NCBI GenBank assembly: GCA_003661385.1
Contig: QMWA01000027.1
Coordinates: forward strand, 1 to 13,220
DNA from: Thermoproteota archaeon
Lineage (GTDB): Archaea; Korarchaeota; Korarchaeia; B14-G2
Direction of reading: 5' to 3'
DNA: 13,220 bases
Position 1 is the first letter of the stretch, and each line of letters opens with the position of its first letter. This document shows, piece after piece, positions 11,677 to 13,220 of the stretch. The position numbers and the translations under genes were made by a program. The notes below the pieces were generated by a model, which saw nothing but the letters and a program-made list of their open reading frames with translations, ran no database searches and was not told the origin of the DNA.

Positions 11677-12820
11677 GCCTGCTGAGCTGCTCGAGCACGT
11701 AGCTACGTATCTCCAGCACGCTCCTCTTGGGGGCTATAGCCCTGCCTCTCTCAACGTGCTTGACCATCTTGTTCTCCATGAGCTCACCGCAGCTCGGGCA
11801 CCTGGGCTTAGGGGAGCCAGCTGCTAAGACCATGGATTCCATGCAGCTGCTGCAGTAGAACACGTCCTTCCTGCCAGCTGGCTTCCCCCTCTTGGCTACA
11901 GGCCTCCCCTCGACCTCAACTATGTCCATGCTGAAGTCCACGGTCTTGGCGTTCGATATGTAGGTCCCGACTCCGAAGGCGTCAGCTCCAGCTTCAGCTA
12001 GCTTCGCAACAGACTCCTCATTGAGCCCTCCTGACACGAATATCTTCACATGCCTATAGCCTCTTAAGTCGAGCTCCCACCTCACCTCCCTCACTATGTC
12101 CTCCATTGACCCCCTCCTAGAGCTTGGGGTGTCAAGCCTGACAGCAAAGAGCTTTTCCTTGAGGAGGTCAGCTGCCATGACAGCCTCAACCTTCTCATCA
12201 TAGAACGTGTCAACTAGAGCTATCCTGGGGACATCGCTGGGCATCACGTCGTCAAAAGCCTTCCAGGCGCCCCTCTGGTCTCCGAAAACCAGGATCAGGG
12301 CGTGAGGCATTGTGCCAACGGGCTTGAGGCCGAGCTCGCTCAGCAGCTTGAGGGAGCCGCCGTCGCAGCCCCCTATTATCGCAGCTCTCTCTACGACCAG
12401 GCTGACAGCAGGGTGCATCCTCCTCACCCCAAAGCTGTAGACAGGCTTCCCCTCGGCTGCGAGCTTCACCCTAGCAGCTGCCGTAGCTACGCCAGAAGCC
12501 TGGCACAGCATCCCCAGTATGGCGGTCTCATACCTGCAGAACACCCCATAGGGGCCCTCCACCCTAGCTACGGGGACCTCCCTCCTGAAGACTGTGCCCT
12601 CTGGCAGGGAGTAGAAGTCCACGCTAAGGCCCTCTAGGAGCTTGCATACATCCTCCACACCTGCTAGCACAGCCCAGCTCCAGTTGTTAGGGAGCTTATG
12701 TGAGACTATCTCAGCAGCTACCCACGTGTCATATAGCCCCTTCCTCCTGAGGATCTCCTCAGTCCTCTCGAAGTATATGTCAGTTACATCACCCCTCTTA
12801 ACTTCCTCCCAAGTCACCAT
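11645..12820 (-). CDS. pncB: Nicotinate phosphoribosyltransferase with zinc knuckle
   Basis: 391 residues from ATG 12820 (a TTG at 12847 is a longer, less likely start). It makes nicotinate mononucleotide from nicotinate and PRPP in NAD salvage. Family signatures in order: DIYF near the start, SFGVRRMHP (H136, the region of the conserved histidine), IGGCDGG, TMPHAL, ALVDTFYDE, VRLDTPSSRRG (227-237), FVSGGL (261-266) and AFGVGTYIS. Near the C-terminus, CSSC (323, 326) and CPSC (341, 344) form a four-Cys zinc knuckle, known from the archaeal Thermoplasma enzyme. It is convergent with radA and overlaps it by 32 bp, so it is not in the radA operon. Confidence 0.93.
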   Translation of the reverse strand: MVTWEEVKRGDVTDIYFERTEEILRRKGLYDTWVAAEIVSHKLPNNWSWAVLAGVEDVCKLLEGLSVDFYSLPEGTVFRREVPVARVEGPYGVFCRYETAILGMLCQASGVATAAARVKLAAEGKPVYSFGVRRMHPAVSLVVERAAIIGGCDGGSLKLLSELGLKPVGTMPHALILVFGDQRGAWKAFDDVMPSDVPRIALVDTFYDEKVEAVMAADLLKEKLFAVRLDTPSSRRGSMEDIVREVRWELDLRGYRHVKIFVSGGLNEESVAKLAEAGADAFGVGTYISNAKTVDFSMDIVEVEGRPVAKRGKPAGRKDVFYCSSCMESMVLAAGSPKPRCPSCGELMENKMVKHVERGRAIAPKRSVLEIRSYVLEQLSRLTRRLQSRSQ

Positions 12821-12849
12821 GTTGAATAGACGCAAGCTAGCACCCAAAA

Positions 12850-12857
12850 GAATATTA
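12850..12857 (-). promoter_or_regulatory. Possible TATA element for pncB
   Basis: On the minus strand TAATATTC lies about 30 bp upstream of the ATG at 12820. It gives an expected start near 12829 and a leader of about 9 nt. No clear ribosome site is seen. Moderate to weak. Confidence 0.35.
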
Positions 12858-12872
12858 GGGCAATCAGCCCCA

Positions 12873-12882
12873 TGTATAAAGG
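12873..12882 (+). promoter_or_regulatory. TATA box of the GTPBP1-like gene
   Basis: TGTATAAAGG is a strong TATA element. Its centre lies about 25 bp upstream of the ATG at 12902, so the transcript is probably leaderless. It shares an 81-bp divergent gap with the pncB promoter. Confidence 0.6.
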
Positions 12883-12901
12883 TTAGCAGGCTGGTGGCTG
12901 C

Positions 12902-13220
12902 ATGGAGAGGGTCCGAGGGAAGGAGAGGGAGACTGGGCCAGTCGAGTACAAGCTCACGCTGGCTGGAGCAAGCGAGCGCAGGATAGAGGAGCTAGCAACC
13001 CAAATGGAGTACAGGATAAGAGAGGGAGGGGGAGAAGCCTTCTATGAGATTGGGGTGTCAGATGAAGGCGAGCTGCTGGGGCTGCCACCCCAAGAGCTAG
13101 AGAAGACCCTGGAAGTCCTGAGGGAGGTAGCTAGGAGGATTGGAGCTGAGCTCAGGGTCCTCAGGGAGGTTGAGGGGAAGAAGGGGCTTGTTGTAGAGGT
13201 TCACGTGAGGAAGGTCCTCC
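12902..13220 (+). CDS. GTPBP1-like translational GTPase, N-terminal part (partial)
   Basis: 106 codons run open to the window edge. The sequence has EYKLTL, then RRIEELATQMEYRIREGGGEAFYEIGVSDEGELLGL, then a helix ELEKTLEVLREVARRIGAE. This fits the N-terminal domain that precedes the EF-Tu-type G domain in archaeal and eukaryotic GTPBP1-like proteins: a TQM.yRl.EG.GEA.Y.IGv.ddG.. segment. The G domain itself would lie past the end, so the GTPase call is inferred from this domain only. Members act on the ribosome or in mRNA surveillance. ATG 12902 is supported by a TATA box about 25 bp upstream. Confidence 0.7.
   Translation, partial: MERVRGKERETGPVEYKLTLAGASERRIEELATQMEYRIREGGGEAFYEIGVSDEGELLGLPPQELEKTLEVLREVARRIGAELRVLREVEGKKGLVVEVHVRKVL

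Noticed and set aside
1-13220. CRISPR arrays, insertion sequences, tRNA or rRNA genes
   Set aside because: I found no regularly spaced direct repeats, no transposase-like frames or terminal inverted repeats, and no tRNA T-arm consensus in the gaps between genes.

Overview
The window looks like a chromosomal segment of a thermophilic archaeon, most likely a crenarchaeote (Thermoproteota). Evidence: a RadA recombinase, archaeal-type TATA boxes about 26 bp upstream of starts, several apparently leaderless genes, GTG/TTG starts, Arg codons almost all AGG/AGA, and HypA/HypB, a TatD-family hydrolase and a zinc-knuckle nicotinate phosphoribosyltransferase of archaeal type. GC is moderate to high and the tetramer AGCT is strikingly frequent. 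I cannot fix the genus from sequence alone.

Layout. (1) 1-1068, plus: the last codons of hypA (zinc-site end) and hypB, hydrogenase nickel-insertion genes; HypB carries an extra N-terminal helical domain. (2) 1164-4974, plus: two secreted proteins, a gingipain-like C25 cysteine peptidase with an intact His/Cys dyad and an unknown 412-residue surface protein. They are separated by a 388-bp gap with no gene and share a C-terminal module that ends in an EF-hand-like calcium loop. (3) 6980-4985, minus: two tandem, overlapping paralogous nucleotidyltransferase-fold genes; the second is broken by a one-base (-1) frameshift near 5320. (4) 7019-9303, plus: five tightly packed or overlapping genes, each encoding a short N-terminal tail, one hydrophobic helix and an outside domain that usually carries cysteines. 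The set looks like archaeal pilin/pseudopilin-type proteins and includes a tiny membrane gene at about 7822-7950. (5) 9332-9904, plus: an unrecognised soluble protein with a TPR-like start, whose 3' end overlaps a convergent TatD-family nuclease gene (10647-9853, minus). (6) 10711-11676, plus: radA, divergent from tatD, with one symmetric TATA-like element apparently serving both. (7) 12820-11645, minus: nicotinate phosphoribosyltransferase, convergent with and overlapping radA. (8) 12902-13220, plus: the N-terminus of a GTPBP1-like translational GTPase, cut by the window end.

The housekeeping genes (radA, tatD, pncB, GTPBP1-like, hyp) are ordinary. The accessory parts most worth attention are the C25 peptidase and its partner with the shared C-terminal module, the five-gene pilin-like cluster, and the frameshifted nucleotidyltransferase pair. 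The first two suggest cell-surface functions. How any of them work together is inference.
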